DNA from: UBA2334 sp964396895
GTDB lineage: Bacteria; Pseudomonadota; Gammaproteobacteria; Burkholderiales; Burkholderiaceae_C
Assembly (NCBI GenBank): GCA_964396895.1
Contig: CAYNGJ010000003.1
Span: 186,001-250,000 of the forward strand
Direction: 5' to 3'
DNA: 64,000 nucleotides
Below, piece after piece: positions 23,842 to 31,665 of this stretch (position 1 is its first letter; each line of letters starts with the position of its first letter). The position numbers were made by a program, and so were the translations under genes. The notes below the pieces were generated by a model, which saw nothing but the letters and a program-made list of their open reading frames with translations, did not search any database and was not told where the DNA came from.

Positions 23842-24603
23842 ATGAGTCGCTTTTTTCAGTTCGGTGAAAACATGGAGGGCTACCCCGTGCGGGTGCTCAA
23901 CGAGCGCAGCGTGCGCGCCGCTGCGGGCCTGCTGCTGGTGGGGGCCTTCATTTCGTTTTCCAACGCCATGCTGCTGGGCAACTTTCAGCCCACACGCTTG
24001 TTTGTGATGGTGTTCATGCTGGACATGGCCATTCGCGTGTTCGTGAACCCCTTGTATGCCCCCAGCATGATTGTGGGCGGCTGGGTGGTGCGCCACCAGA
24101 CGCCCGATTGGGTGGGCGCCCCGCAAAAGCGCTTTGCCTGGGGCATAGGGCTGGCGCTGGGGCTGGTCATGTTCTGGACCATGGGCATCAACCAGGTGGT
24201 GGGGCCCATCAACATGCTGGTGTGCGGCACCTGTCTCACGCTCATGTTCTTTGAATCGGCGTTTGGCATCTGCCTGGGCTGCAAGGTGTACAACCTGTTC
24301 AACAAAGAAAAGGCCCAGTTGTGTCCTGGTGGTGTGTGCGAGGTGCCGACCGCTCCACCCACGCGGCTGGGTCTGGCCAAAATGGGCGCGCTGCTGGCCT
24401 TTGTGGGCTACGCCGCGTGGGCGGCCCAGTGGGTCCAGGCCACGCGACCGGTGGGTCTGGGTGGGTTTGACGACATGGCCACGCTGGAAGACATGGGCCT
24501 GGCCAACGGTGGTGGTGCGGACACCGAGCGCTGCACGCCCCCCGTCTTGGCCCGGTGGTTGGGGCACGAGGCCCAGTGGAAGCGCCACAACCGGTGTGAA
24601 TAA
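23842..24603 (+). CDS. DUF4395 family integral membrane protein
   Basis: A 253-residue membrane protein with about four to five hydrophobic segments between residues 30 and 210. The region NERSVRAAAGLLLVGAFISF and the downstream CGTCLTLMFFESAFGICLGC with C-x-V-C near residue 173 fit the DUF4395 family, whose cysteine-rich end suggests redox or metal chemistry. The function is unknown. DUF4395 proteins often neighbour sulfur or thiol genes, and here cysK is divergent across 303 bases. ATG 23842 is preferred over one at 23797 because the DUF begins at MSRFFQFGENMEGYPVRVLN. The C-terminal ~60 residues look poorly ordered. Confidence 0.82.
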   Translation: MSRFFQFGENMEGYPVRVLNERSVRAAAGLLLVGAFISFSNAMLLGNFQPTRLFVMVFMLDMAIRVFVNPLYAPSMIVGGWVVRHQTPDWVGAPQKRFAWGIGLALGLVMFWTMGINQVVGPINMLVCGTCLTLMFFESAFGICLGCKVYNLFNKEKAQLCPGGVCEVPTAPPTRLGLAKMGALLAFVGYAAWAAQWVQATRPVGLGGFDDMATLEDMGLANGGGADTERCTPPVLARWLGHEAQWKRHNRCE

Positions 24604-24645
24604 GTTATAGCAAACTATTGAATAAATATATGCGCTAATGCATTA
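24604..24645. repeat. AT-rich copy of the dispersed repeat
   Basis: On the minus strand it reads TTAGCGCATATATTTATTCAA then GCTAT, a degenerate match to the AGCGC...TAGCTAT pattern of the other copies. It separates the DUF4395 gene from the second exporter. Confidence 0.45.
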
Positions 24646-24670
24646 TTTGTTTAAAATTTTTGGAATCAAT

Positions 24671-25882
24671 ATGAGCGCAGCAGCACGGTGGGGCAGGCGA
24701 TGGGGCCTGGGGGTGGTTGGTCTGGTGGTGGTGGCGGCCATCGGATGGGTGCTGGTGCGCAACGGCCCGTTGGCCCCCGTCAAGGTCACGGTGGCACGGG
24801 TGGGCTCCGGCAGCGTGGCGCCGGCGGTTTTCGGCATTGGGACGGTCGAGGCACGTCGGGCCTGGATGGTGGGTCCCACCGCCGCCGGGCGCGTGCAGCG
24901 GGTGTTGGTGGACGTGGGCGATACCGTGCAACCTGGCCAGTTGCTGGCCGAAATGGACCCCGTTGACCTGGACCAGCGCCTGGCCGCACTCGATGCCTCC
25001 TTGGCCCGCGCCCGCAGCGCCCAGGCCGCCGCCCAGGCGCAGGTGCAAGACGCCACCGCCCGCCAGCAACTGGCCAGCGGCAACCTGCGCCGCAATGAAG
25101 ATTTGGCGCGCCAAGCCTTCATCAGCCCCGGTGCACTCGAGGGCCGCCAGCAGGAACTCGCCTCGGCCAGCGCCGCCGTGCAGGCCGCCCAGGCCAACGC
25201 CAGCGGTGCCGCCCAGGATGTGCAGCGCCTTGCGGCCGAGCGCGCCGGGCTGGCGCAGCAGCGTGGCAACGTGCGCTTGCTGGCGCCGGCTGCGGCGGTG
25301 GTGTCCACGCGCGAGGCCGAGCCTGGCAGCACCGTGGTGGCGGGGCAGGCGGTGCTGCGGTTGGTGGACCCGAGCAGCCTGTGGGTCAAAACCCGCGTTG
25401 ACCAGGGCCGCGCTGCAGGCCTGGCCGTGGGGCAGACCGCCCAGGTGGTGCTGCGGTCTCAATCTGGCCAGACCCATGCCGCCCGCGTGGTCCGCCTGGA
25501 GTTGCTGGCCGACGCAGTGACCGAGGAGCGCCTGGCTTTGGTGGCGTGGGATCAGCCTCCTGCTGGGGTGTCGGTGGGCGAGTTGGCCGAGGTCACTGTG
25601 CAGCTGCCTGCATCGTCCGAGGGGCTGTTGCTGCCCAATGCCGCGGTGCAGTGGCAAGCGGGACAGCCGGGCGTGTGGCGCCTGGGGGTCGATGGCCAAC
25701 CGGCTTGGGTGTCGGTGCGGGTGGTGGCCAGCGGGCTGGACGGCGTGGTGCGCGTGGATGCCGATGGCCTGGCCGATGACGATCGCGTGGTGCAGCACAG
25801 CCAGAAACCCGTGAACCCGGGCATGCGCCTGCAGGTGGTCGAGGCCCTGGTGCCCGGCGCGGCCCCCGGAGCCGCGAAATGA
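24671..25882 (+). CDS. HlyD-family adaptor of a DevBCA-like exporter
   Basis: A 403-residue membrane-fusion protein: N-terminal anchor (LGVVGLVVVAAIGWVLV), lipoyl half VQRVLVDVGDTVQPGQLLAEM, a long Ala/Gln helical hairpin at about 95-190, the second lipoyl half, and a beta-barrel domain. It precedes an FtsX-like permease and an ATPase with four-base overlap or short spacing, which is the devB-devC-devA order known for heterocyst glycolipid export and for other lipid or peptide exporters. ATG 24671 was chosen because the anchor begins 11 residues later; an ATG at 24638 would add hydrophobic residues out of the AT-rich repeat. The substrate is unknown. Confidence 0.85.
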   Translation: MSAAARWGRRWGLGVVGLVVVAAIGWVLVRNGPLAPVKVTVARVGSGSVAPAVFGIGTVEARRAWMVGPTAAGRVQRVLVDVGDTVQPGQLLAEMDPVDLDQRLAALDASLARARSAQAAAQAQVQDATARQQLASGNLRRNEDLARQAFISPGALEGRQQELASASAAVQAAQANASGAAQDVQRLAAERAGLAQQRGNVRLLAPAAAVVSTREAEPGSTVVAGQAVLRLVDPSSLWVKTRVDQGRAAGLAVGQTAQVVLRSQSGQTHAARVVRLELLADAVTEERLALVAWDQPPAGVSVGELAEVTVQLPASSEGLLLPNAAVQWQAGQPGVWRLGVDGQPAWVSVRVVASGLDGVVRVDADGLADDDRVVQHSQKPVNPGMRLQVVEALVPGAAPGAAK

Positions 25883-27081
25883 TCAGCCTGGCCGGGCGCG
25901 ACATCCTGCACGGCTGGGGCAAGTTTGTGCTCACCGGGTTGGGACTGGGCCTGCTGATTGGCGTGACGCTGAGCATGGCCGGCATCTATCGGGGCATGGT
26001 GGACGATGCCCAGGCCCTGCTGGACAACAGCGGCGCCGATCTGTGGGTGGTGCAGAAAGACACGCAGGGGCCCTATGCCGAGTCGTCCAGCATCAAGGAC
26101 GATGTGGCGCGCAGCGTGCGTGGCATGCCCGGCGTGGGCCGGGCGGCCAACATCAGTTACCTGACCATGCAGGTGCGCGGCGAAGACGGGCAGGACACCC
26201 GCGCCATGGTGGTGGGCTACGACAGCGACACCGAGGCACCGCCCGGGCGCCCCCTGCACCTGGTGGCGGGGCGGCACATCACCCGCAGTCACTACGAGGC
26301 CGTGGCCGATGTGAAGGCCGGGTTTGTGCTGGGCGAGCGCATCCGCATCCGCCGCCACGAGTACACCGTGGTGGGGCTGGCGCGGCGCATGGTGTCCTCG
26401 GGCGGTGACCCCATGGTGTTTGTGCCGCTGAAAGACGCGCAGGAAGCCCAGTTTCTGAAGGACAACGATGCCATCGTCAATGACCGCGCCCGCACCGCTG
26501 CCAACCCAGTCTTCAACCGTCCCGGCCAACCCGGGCTGCTGGAAGCCGTGCAGGCCTTGCAGACCAGCAGCCGCAACGTGAACGCCGTGCTGGTGCAACT
26601 GGCGGCGGGTGCGAACCCCGATGCGGTGGCCACTGAGTTGCGCCGCTGGAAGCACGTGAATGTGTTCACCCGCGCCGAGATGGCCGACATTCTGGTGGCC
26701 AAGCTCATTGCCAATTCGGCCAAGCAGATTGGCATGTTCCTGGCCATCCTGTCGGTGGTCAGCGCGGCCATTGTGGCCTTCATCATTTACACCATGACCA
26801 TGGGCAAGCTGCGGGAAATCGCGGTGTTGAAGCTCATCGGCACGCACAACCGCACCATCGCCTGGATGATCTTGCAGCAGGCACTGGGCCTGGGGCTGAT
26901 CGGCTTTGTGGTGGGCAAGGTGGCTGCCACGCTGTGGGCACCGGCGTTTCCCAAATATGTGTTGCTGCTTGACGGCGACGCGCTGACCGGCTTTGGCATC
27001 ACCATGGGCATCTGTGCGCTGGCCAGCACCCTGGCCATCCGCGCGGCTTTGCGCGTGGACCCCGGCGCCGCCATCGGCTGA
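25879..27081 (+). CDS. FtsX-like permease of a DevBCA-like exporter (DevC type)
   Basis: A 400-residue permease. TM1 is near residues 18-42 (LTGLGLGLLIGVTLSMAGIY). A large extracytoplasmic domain follows (about 45-275, with SGADLWVVQKDTQGP typical of DevC). Three C-terminal TM segments (~280-395) surround the coupling loop GKLREIAVLKLIGTHNRTI. It overlaps the adaptor gene by four bases and ends 19 bases before the ATPase gene. Unlike the 16800-18224 permease it has no long N-terminal extension, so the two exporters in this window are separate lineages rather than a local duplication. Confidence 0.86.
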   Translation: MISLAGRDILHGWGKFVLTGLGLGLLIGVTLSMAGIYRGMVDDAQALLDNSGADLWVVQKDTQGPYAESSSIKDDVARSVRGMPGVGRAANISYLTMQVRGEDGQDTRAMVVGYDSDTEAPPGRPLHLVAGRHITRSHYEAVADVKAGFVLGERIRIRRHEYTVVGLARRMVSSGGDPMVFVPLKDAQEAQFLKDNDAIVNDRARTAANPVFNRPGQPGLLEAVQALQTSSRNVNAVLVQLAAGANPDAVATELRRWKHVNVFTRAEMADILVAKLIANSAKQIGMFLAILSVVSAAIVAFIIYTMTMGKLREIAVLKLIGTHNRTIAWMILQQALGLGLIGFVVGKVAATLWAPAFPKYVLLLDGDALTGFGITMGICALASTLAIRAALRVDPGAAIG

Positions 27082-27100
27082 CGCATTCACCCCGCAAGTC

Positions 27101-27832
27101 ATGAACACAACCACCCCATCCGCCGCCACTGGCGGCATCCGCATTGAAGGTTTGCGCAAGGTGTATGGCCAAGGCGACACCGCGGTCGAAGCGCTCAAAA
27201 ACGTCAACATGCAGGTCAGCCCCGGTGAGGTGGTGGGCCTGGTTGGTCCGTCGGGCTCGGGCAAGAGCACGTTGCTCAAGTGTTTGGGCGCCATCATCGA
27301 GCCCACCTCGGGCCGCATGACGCTGGGCCAGGAGGTGATTTACGACAACGGTTGGCGCACGCCCGACCTGCGTGCCCTGCGCCGCGACCGCATTGGCTTT
27401 GTGTTCCAGGCACCCTACCTGATTCCGTTCTTGGACGTGACCGACAACGTGGCCCTGCTGCCCATGCTGGCCGGTGTGCCCAACGCCAAAGCCCGCGCCA
27501 GGGCGCTGGAACTGCTGACGGCGCTGGAGGTGCAGCACCGTGCGCAAGCCCAGCCCGGCCAGCTCTCGGGTGGTGAGCAACAGCGGGTGTCCATTGCGCG
27601 GGCGTTGGCCAACCGCCCGCCGGTCATTTTGGCCGACGAGCCCACCGCGCCGCTGGACAGCGAGCGGGCGCTGGGGGTCATGCGCATCTTGAACCGCATG
27701 GCGCAGGAGGCACAGACCGCCATCATCGTGGTCACCCACGACGAAAAAATCATCCCCACCTTCCGACGGATTTACCACATCCGCGATGGCCAGACCGTGG
27801 AGGAGGCGGGCGAGGGTCGGGCGTTGGAGTGA
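27101..27832 (+). CDS. ABC transporter ATPase of a DevBCA-like exporter (DevA type)
   Basis: A 243-residue ATP-binding subunit: Walker A GPSGSGKST, signature LSGGEQQRVSIARALA, Walker B VILADEPTAPLDS and the H-loop in VVTHDEKI. The form PTAPLD in place of PTGNLD distinguishes it from the LolD-type ATPase at 16073-16753. ATG 27101 was chosen as the family N-terminus (IRIEGLRKVYGQGDTAVEAL). The three-gene unit converges on the Bug-family gene. Confidence 0.9.
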   Translation: MNTTTPSAATGGIRIEGLRKVYGQGDTAVEALKNVNMQVSPGEVVGLVGPSGSGKSTLLKCLGAIIEPTSGRMTLGQEVIYDNGWRTPDLRALRRDRIGFVFQAPYLIPFLDVTDNVALLPMLAGVPNAKARARALELLTALEVQHRAQAQPGQLSGGEQQRVSIARALANRPPVILADEPTAPLDSERALGVMRILNRMAQEAQTAIIVVTHDEKIIPTFRRIYHIRDGQTVEEAGEGRALE

Positions 27833-27847
27833 GCGCCCGTCGGTGCA

Positions 27848-28843
27848 TCACTTGGCGGCCAGGCCCAGGCGCTCGATCAGGCCTTTGTCTTTGGCGAAGG
27901 TGTCCATGGCCCACTGCCGGTAGGCCGCGCCATCGCGGTACCAAGCGGCCTGGTTCAGCTGTTCCAGCACGGCCAAGTGCTTGGGGTCTTCCATGGCTTT
28001 TTTGAAGGCATCGTGCAGGGTCTTGACGATGGCGGGGTCCATGCCCTTGGGGCCCACCAGCCCATAGGGCGACGATGACACCACGTTGTAGCCCAGTTCT
28101 TTGGCGGTGGGCACTTGTGGCCAGCGCTTGGTGCGCTCCTCCCCAAAGGTCACCAACAGGCGCATTTGCCCTGCGTCCACAAATTTGTCCCAGCCCGTGG
28201 CGTCACTTTGCGCCATGACGTGCCCACCCAGCAGGGCGGCCTGCAGGTCGGCGTTGCCTTTGTAGGGAATGTGGTTGAGCTGCACCTTGGCGTTGCCCGC
28301 CAGTTCTTCCATCAGCAAGTGGGGGCTGCTGCCGGTGCCGGTGGAGCCGTAGTTGATGGCGCCGGGTTGCTTGCGGGCGGCCTCGATGTAGTCGTTGAAG
28401 GTTTTGTGTGGCGAGTCTGCGCGCACCGTGAAGCCAAAGGTGTAGCCCGACACGCCCAGGATGTAGCTGAAGTCGTTGATGGGATCCCAGTTGGATTTCT
28501 GCATGTGGGGCAGGCGCAGCATGCCCAGGGGGAACTGGGCAATGGTGTAGCCGTCGGGTTTGGCGGTGGCGGCCATGGTGCTGGGGCCCAGTGTGCCGCC
28601 GGCGCCGGGCTTGTTGTCGATGACGATGTTTTGTCCCAGGTGGGTGCTGGCGATTTCGGCCAGTGTCCGCAGGTGCCGGTCGGTGGAGCCACCGGCGGGC
28701 CAGGGCACGATGAGGGTGATGGGCTTGGTGGGGTAGGCCTGCGCGAGCGCGTGGCCGACGGGTGCCAGTGCGGCGGCGCCTGTGGCGAGGGCGGCGGCCA
28801 GCAGCCAGGTGCGGCGGCGCAGTGAGCCGGGAATGGGGGTCAT
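27848..28843 (-). CDS. Bug-family (TTT) periplasmic solute-binding protein
   Basis: A 331-residue secreted binding protein of the tripartite tricarboxylate transporter type, abundant in Burkholderiales. A Tat-like N-terminus (LRRRTWLLAAALATGAAALA, then AQAYP as cleavage region) is followed by YPTKPITLIVPWPAGGSTD, the typical N-terminal motif, and the central DNKPGAGGTLG. No TctA/TctB membrane genes are adjacent. Orphan Bug proteins are common. The ligand is a small carboxylate by family. It lies downstream of the acyl-CoA ligase on the same strand, 73 bases away, with AGGAG before the ATG, so it may bind an acid that the ligase activates (inference). Confidence 0.93.
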   Translation of the reverse strand: MTPIPGSLRRRTWLLAAALATGAAALAPVGHALAQAYPTKPITLIVPWPAGGSTDRHLRTLAEIASTHLGQNIVIDNKPGAGGTLGPSTMAATAKPDGYTIAQFPLGMLRLPHMQKSNWDPINDFSYILGVSGYTFGFTVRADSPHKTFNDYIEAARKQPGAINYGSTGTGSSPHLLMEELAGNAKVQLNHIPYKGNADLQAALLGGHVMAQSDATGWDKFVDAGQMRLLVTFGEERTKRWPQVPTAKELGYNVVSSSPYGLVGPKGMDPAIVKTLHDAFKKAMEDPKHLAVLEQLNQAAWYRDGAAYRQWAMDTFAKDKGLIERLGLAAK

Positions 28844-28916
28844 GGTGATGTCTCCTGTGTGGTGGTGGGGGCGGGGGTGAGCAGGGGGTGTGCGGCGTGG
28901 CCGTGGGCCTCGGCAC

Positions 28917-30623
28917 TCAAAGGGGGGTGGGTGGGGTGATGGGGTTGTCCAGCTGGGCTTGCTGCTCTTGCAGCGTGCGCCACATCACTTTGCCGGTGGC
29001 CGAACGAGGCAAGGCGCTGACCAGCTCGACCACGCGCGGGGCCTTGTAAGGCGCCATGTGGGCATGCGCCCAGTCCACGATGTCTTGGGGTGAGGTCTGG
29101 CCTTGGGCGTCGGCTTTCAGCACCACCAGGGCTTTGACGGTCTCGCCGCGGTGCGCGTCGCGCGCGCCAATCACGCAGGCCTCCTGGATGGCCGGGTGCT
29201 GGTAGAGCAGGGACTCCACCTCGGCGGGCCAGACCTTGAAGCCCGATGCGTTGATCATGCGTTTGAGGCGGTCGGTCATGAAGAAGTAGCCGTCCTCGTC
29301 GATGTGGCCCAGGTCACCGCTGCGCAGAAAGCGTTTGCCGTCCAGCTCCAGAAAGGTTTGCTGGGTGGCCTCGGGCTTTTGCCAGTAGCCCAGCATGACC
29401 TGTGGGCCGTGCATCACGATCTCGCCAGTCTCTCCCTGGGGCAGTTCGGCAAGGGTCACCGGGTCAATCACCCGGGCATCCACATCGAACACGGGGATGC
29501 CCAGGCATTGCCGCTTCGGGCGGTGGGGTGGGTTGATGTGGGTGGCCGCCATGGTTTCGGTCATGCCATAGCCCTCCACATAGCTCACCCCAGTCAGCGC
29601 TTTCAGGTGGGCGTGCACGGCGGCGGGCATGGCGGCCCCGCCACCGCGCACGGCGTTGAGGCTGGACAGGTCGTGTCGGGCCAGGTTGGGGTTGGCCAGG
29701 AAGTCGATGACCATGGTGGAAATGGCCTGCCACACATTGACCCGGTGGCGGGCGATGCTGGCGGCGGCGGCTTCCCGGTCCCAGCGGGACAGCAGCACGG
29801 TGGTAGAAGCCAGGTACAGCGGACCGTGCAAGCCGCCCACCAACCCGGTCACATGGAAAAACGGCAGCACCGACAGGTTGGACGAGTCCCCCGTTCGGCC
29901 GAACCAGTGGACCCCACCCACCACCGTGCTCATCAGGGTGCGGTGGGTGTGCATGCAGCCCTTGGGCGCGCCGGTGGTGCCCGAGGTGTAGGGCATGACG
30001 CAGAGGTCGTCCGGTCCGGTGGTGATGGGGTCGGGCGTGTGGCCCCCTGCCATTGCCTGGTGCCAGGCCATCAGGCCGGTTCCGACAAGGGGTTGGCGGG
30101 GTGCGGTCACGAAATCGGGCGCCGGCACATCAGGGTCTTGGGTGATGGCGTCGCTGTAGGTGGCCACCACCACGTGTTGCAGACCGGCTGGGCCACCGCC
30201 TGTGGGGGTCACCAGGGGGGCAAATTCGGGCAGGAGGTTGTGGGCGGTCACGGCCACGGTGGCACCGCTGTCGGACATGCAGTGGCGCAGTTCTTCGGTG
30301 CGGTTCATGGGGTTGACGGGGACCACCACGGCGTTGGCGCGGATGATCGCGTAGAACGCCACGGCCCATTGCGGGCAGTTTTGCATGCACAGCAGAACCC
30401 TGTCGCCGCGCTGCACCCCGCAAACCTGCTGCAAATGTCCCGCCAGTTGTTCAGCCTGGCGCTTGAACTCGGCAAAGGTCACCACCGATCCGTAATAGAC
30501 CAAGAAGGGCTTGTGCGGGTAGCGGGTGGCCGAGACTTCTGCGTTGTAGAACAGGTGCGTTTGCGGCAGCGTGAGGTGGTGGGCCAGGCCGGTGGGCCAG
30601 TGCGCCAAGTGCAAGGTGTTCAA
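28917..30623 (-). CDS. Acyl-CoA synthetase (AMP-dependent ligase)
   Basis: A 568-residue ANL-superfamily enzyme that activates a carboxylic acid as its acyl-AMP and then CoA thioester. The phosphate loop is MPYTSGTTGAPKGCM; YGMTET, the GEIVMHGPQVMLGYW region, the hinge RSGDLGHIDEDGYFF and the C-terminal catalytic lysine context SATGKVMW are present. It is probably a medium/long-chain or aromatic acid ligase; the sequence does not fix the substrate. No ATG is in frame at the 5' end. I chose TTG 30623, with GGAGA five bases upstream and a family-like start (NTLHLAHWPTGLAHHLTLP). A TTG at 30671 is also possible. It is divergent from an IclR regulator, likely its controller. Confidence 0.85.
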   Translation of the reverse strand: MNTLHLAHWPTGLAHHLTLPQTHLFYNAEVSATRYPHKPFLVYYGSVVTFAEFKRQAEQLAGHLQQVCGVQRGDRVLLCMQNCPQWAVAFYAIIRANAVVVPVNPMNRTEELRHCMSDSGATVAVTAHNLLPEFAPLVTPTGGGPAGLQHVVVATYSDAITQDPDVPAPDFVTAPRQPLVGTGLMAWHQAMAGGHTPDPITTGPDDLCVMPYTSGTTGAPKGCMHTHRTLMSTVVGGVHWFGRTGDSSNLSVLPFFHVTGLVGGLHGPLYLASTTVLLSRWDREAAAASIARHRVNVWQAISTMVIDFLANPNLARHDLSSLNAVRGGGAAMPAAVHAHLKALTGVSYVEGYGMTETMAATHINPPHRPKRQCLGIPVFDVDARVIDPVTLAELPQGETGEIVMHGPQVMLGYWQKPEATQQTFLELDGKRFLRSGDLGHIDEDGYFFMTDRLKRMINASGFKVWPAEVESLLYQHPAIQEACVIGARDAHRGETVKALVVLKADAQGQTSPQDIVDWAHAHMAPYKAPRVVELVSALPRSATGKVMWRTLQEQQAQLDNPITPPTPL

Positions 30624-30645
30624 CAGTGTCTCCGGAGATCTGGTA

Positions 30646-30830
30646 TTCCGCAAGGCAGAACATGGGTTCAATGCATTTCAATATACGGGTGTGCAGGTTT
30701 GGTGTAAATCGAACCTAGGGAAACCGAGCATGCGCAGCTGTCGCACAGGTGTATCCTTATTCTGAAGAGCGAAATAGGACGTGGGTTAATCACACCTCAT
30801 CAATCGTTTATTTCATCAAGCGGAATAAGG
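30646..30830. promoter_or_regulatory. Divergent promoter region with IclR-type operator candidates
   Basis: TTCCGCAAGGCAGAA at 30646-30660 is a TTCNGC-N3-GCNGAA palindrome of the kind bound by IclR-family regulators. TTTCATCAAGCGGAA at 30811-30825 is a weaker version next to the iclR ribosome site. CCTTATTCTG at 30755 and CGGAATAAGG at 30821 form a longer inverted pair. Together they suggest autoregulation plus control of the ligase/Bug operon. Confidence 0.42.
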
Positions 30831-30837
30831 GTCAAAC

Positions 30838-31665
30838 ATGGGGCGATACCGTCAAGCACATCAGGCACCCTTGGAAGAGTTGGATGCCTGGCAAGACCGG
30901 CGATTCATCACCGCCCTGGCGCGTGGGTTGGCTGTGTTGCGCTGCTTTCGACCGTCTGACCGCTGGTTGCCCCACCAAGAGTTGGCGCGGCGCACCGGTT
31001 TGCCCCCCGCTACCGTGTCGCGCCTCACCTTCACGCTGACGGCGTTGGGCTACTTGCGCCACCGGGCCCAGACGGGCGAATACGCCCTCAGCCCTGCGGT
31101 GCTGGCCCTGGGCTTCAGTGCCTTGTCGCAGTTTGACTTGGCGCGCACGGCCCGTCCCCTCATGGCGGATTTGGCCGATCACACCCAGGCTGCCGTGTCG
31201 CTGGGGGTGCGGCACGGCACGTCCATGGTGTACGTGGCCCATTGCCGCAGTGCTGCCCGGTTGATTCTGGGTTTGGATGTCGGGACCCGCCTGCCTCTGG
31301 CCGAAACCGCCATGGGCCGTGCGTGGTGGGTCGCGGCCACCCCCGGTCTGCGCGAGCGCGTTGGCCGCCTGTTGCAGGTTGAGAACCCGCCGAGTTGGCC
31401 GCAGCGCCAGCGCATGCTGCAGGCGGCTGAAGCCGAGCACGCTGAGCGCGGCTACGTGGCGTCCGAGGGCGAATGGGAGCGTGACATCTCGGCGGTGGGC
31501 GTCGGACTGGACCTGGGGGATGGGCGCGAGCCCCTGACCCTGACGGTGGGTGGTGCCAGCGCCCGCTTGCAAGGTGCCTTGCTGCACCAAGACTTTGCGC
31601 CCGCATTGGTGCGCTGTGGGCACGCGGTGGTGGCTTTGGTTCAGTCGGGGGACTTGGCGGACTGA
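30838..31665 (+). CDS. IclR-family transcriptional regulator
   Basis: A 275-residue regulator. The N-terminal winged helix-turn-helix (ALARGLAVLRCF, WLPHQELARRTGLPPATVSR) and the C-terminal effector domain (PLMADLADHTQAAVSLGVRH, then LGLDVGTRLPLAETAMGRAW) are both complete. Family members sense small organic acids and usually control adjacent catabolic genes. The divergent acyl-CoA ligase and Bug genes are the obvious targets. AAGGG precedes the ATG. The 3' end overlaps the convergent SulP gene by 25 bases, so the two transcripts are antisense at their ends. Confidence 0.92.
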   Translation: MGRYRQAHQAPLEELDAWQDRRFITALARGLAVLRCFRPSDRWLPHQELARRTGLPPATVSRLTFTLTALGYLRHRAQTGEYALSPAVLALGFSALSQFDLARTARPLMADLADHTQAAVSLGVRHGTSMVYVAHCRSAARLILGLDVGTRLPLAETAMGRAWWVAATPGLRERVGRLLQVENPPSWPQRQRMLQAAEAEHAERGYVASEGEWERDISAVGVGLDLGDGREPLTLTVGGASARLQGALLHQDFAPALVRCGHAVVALVQSGDLAD

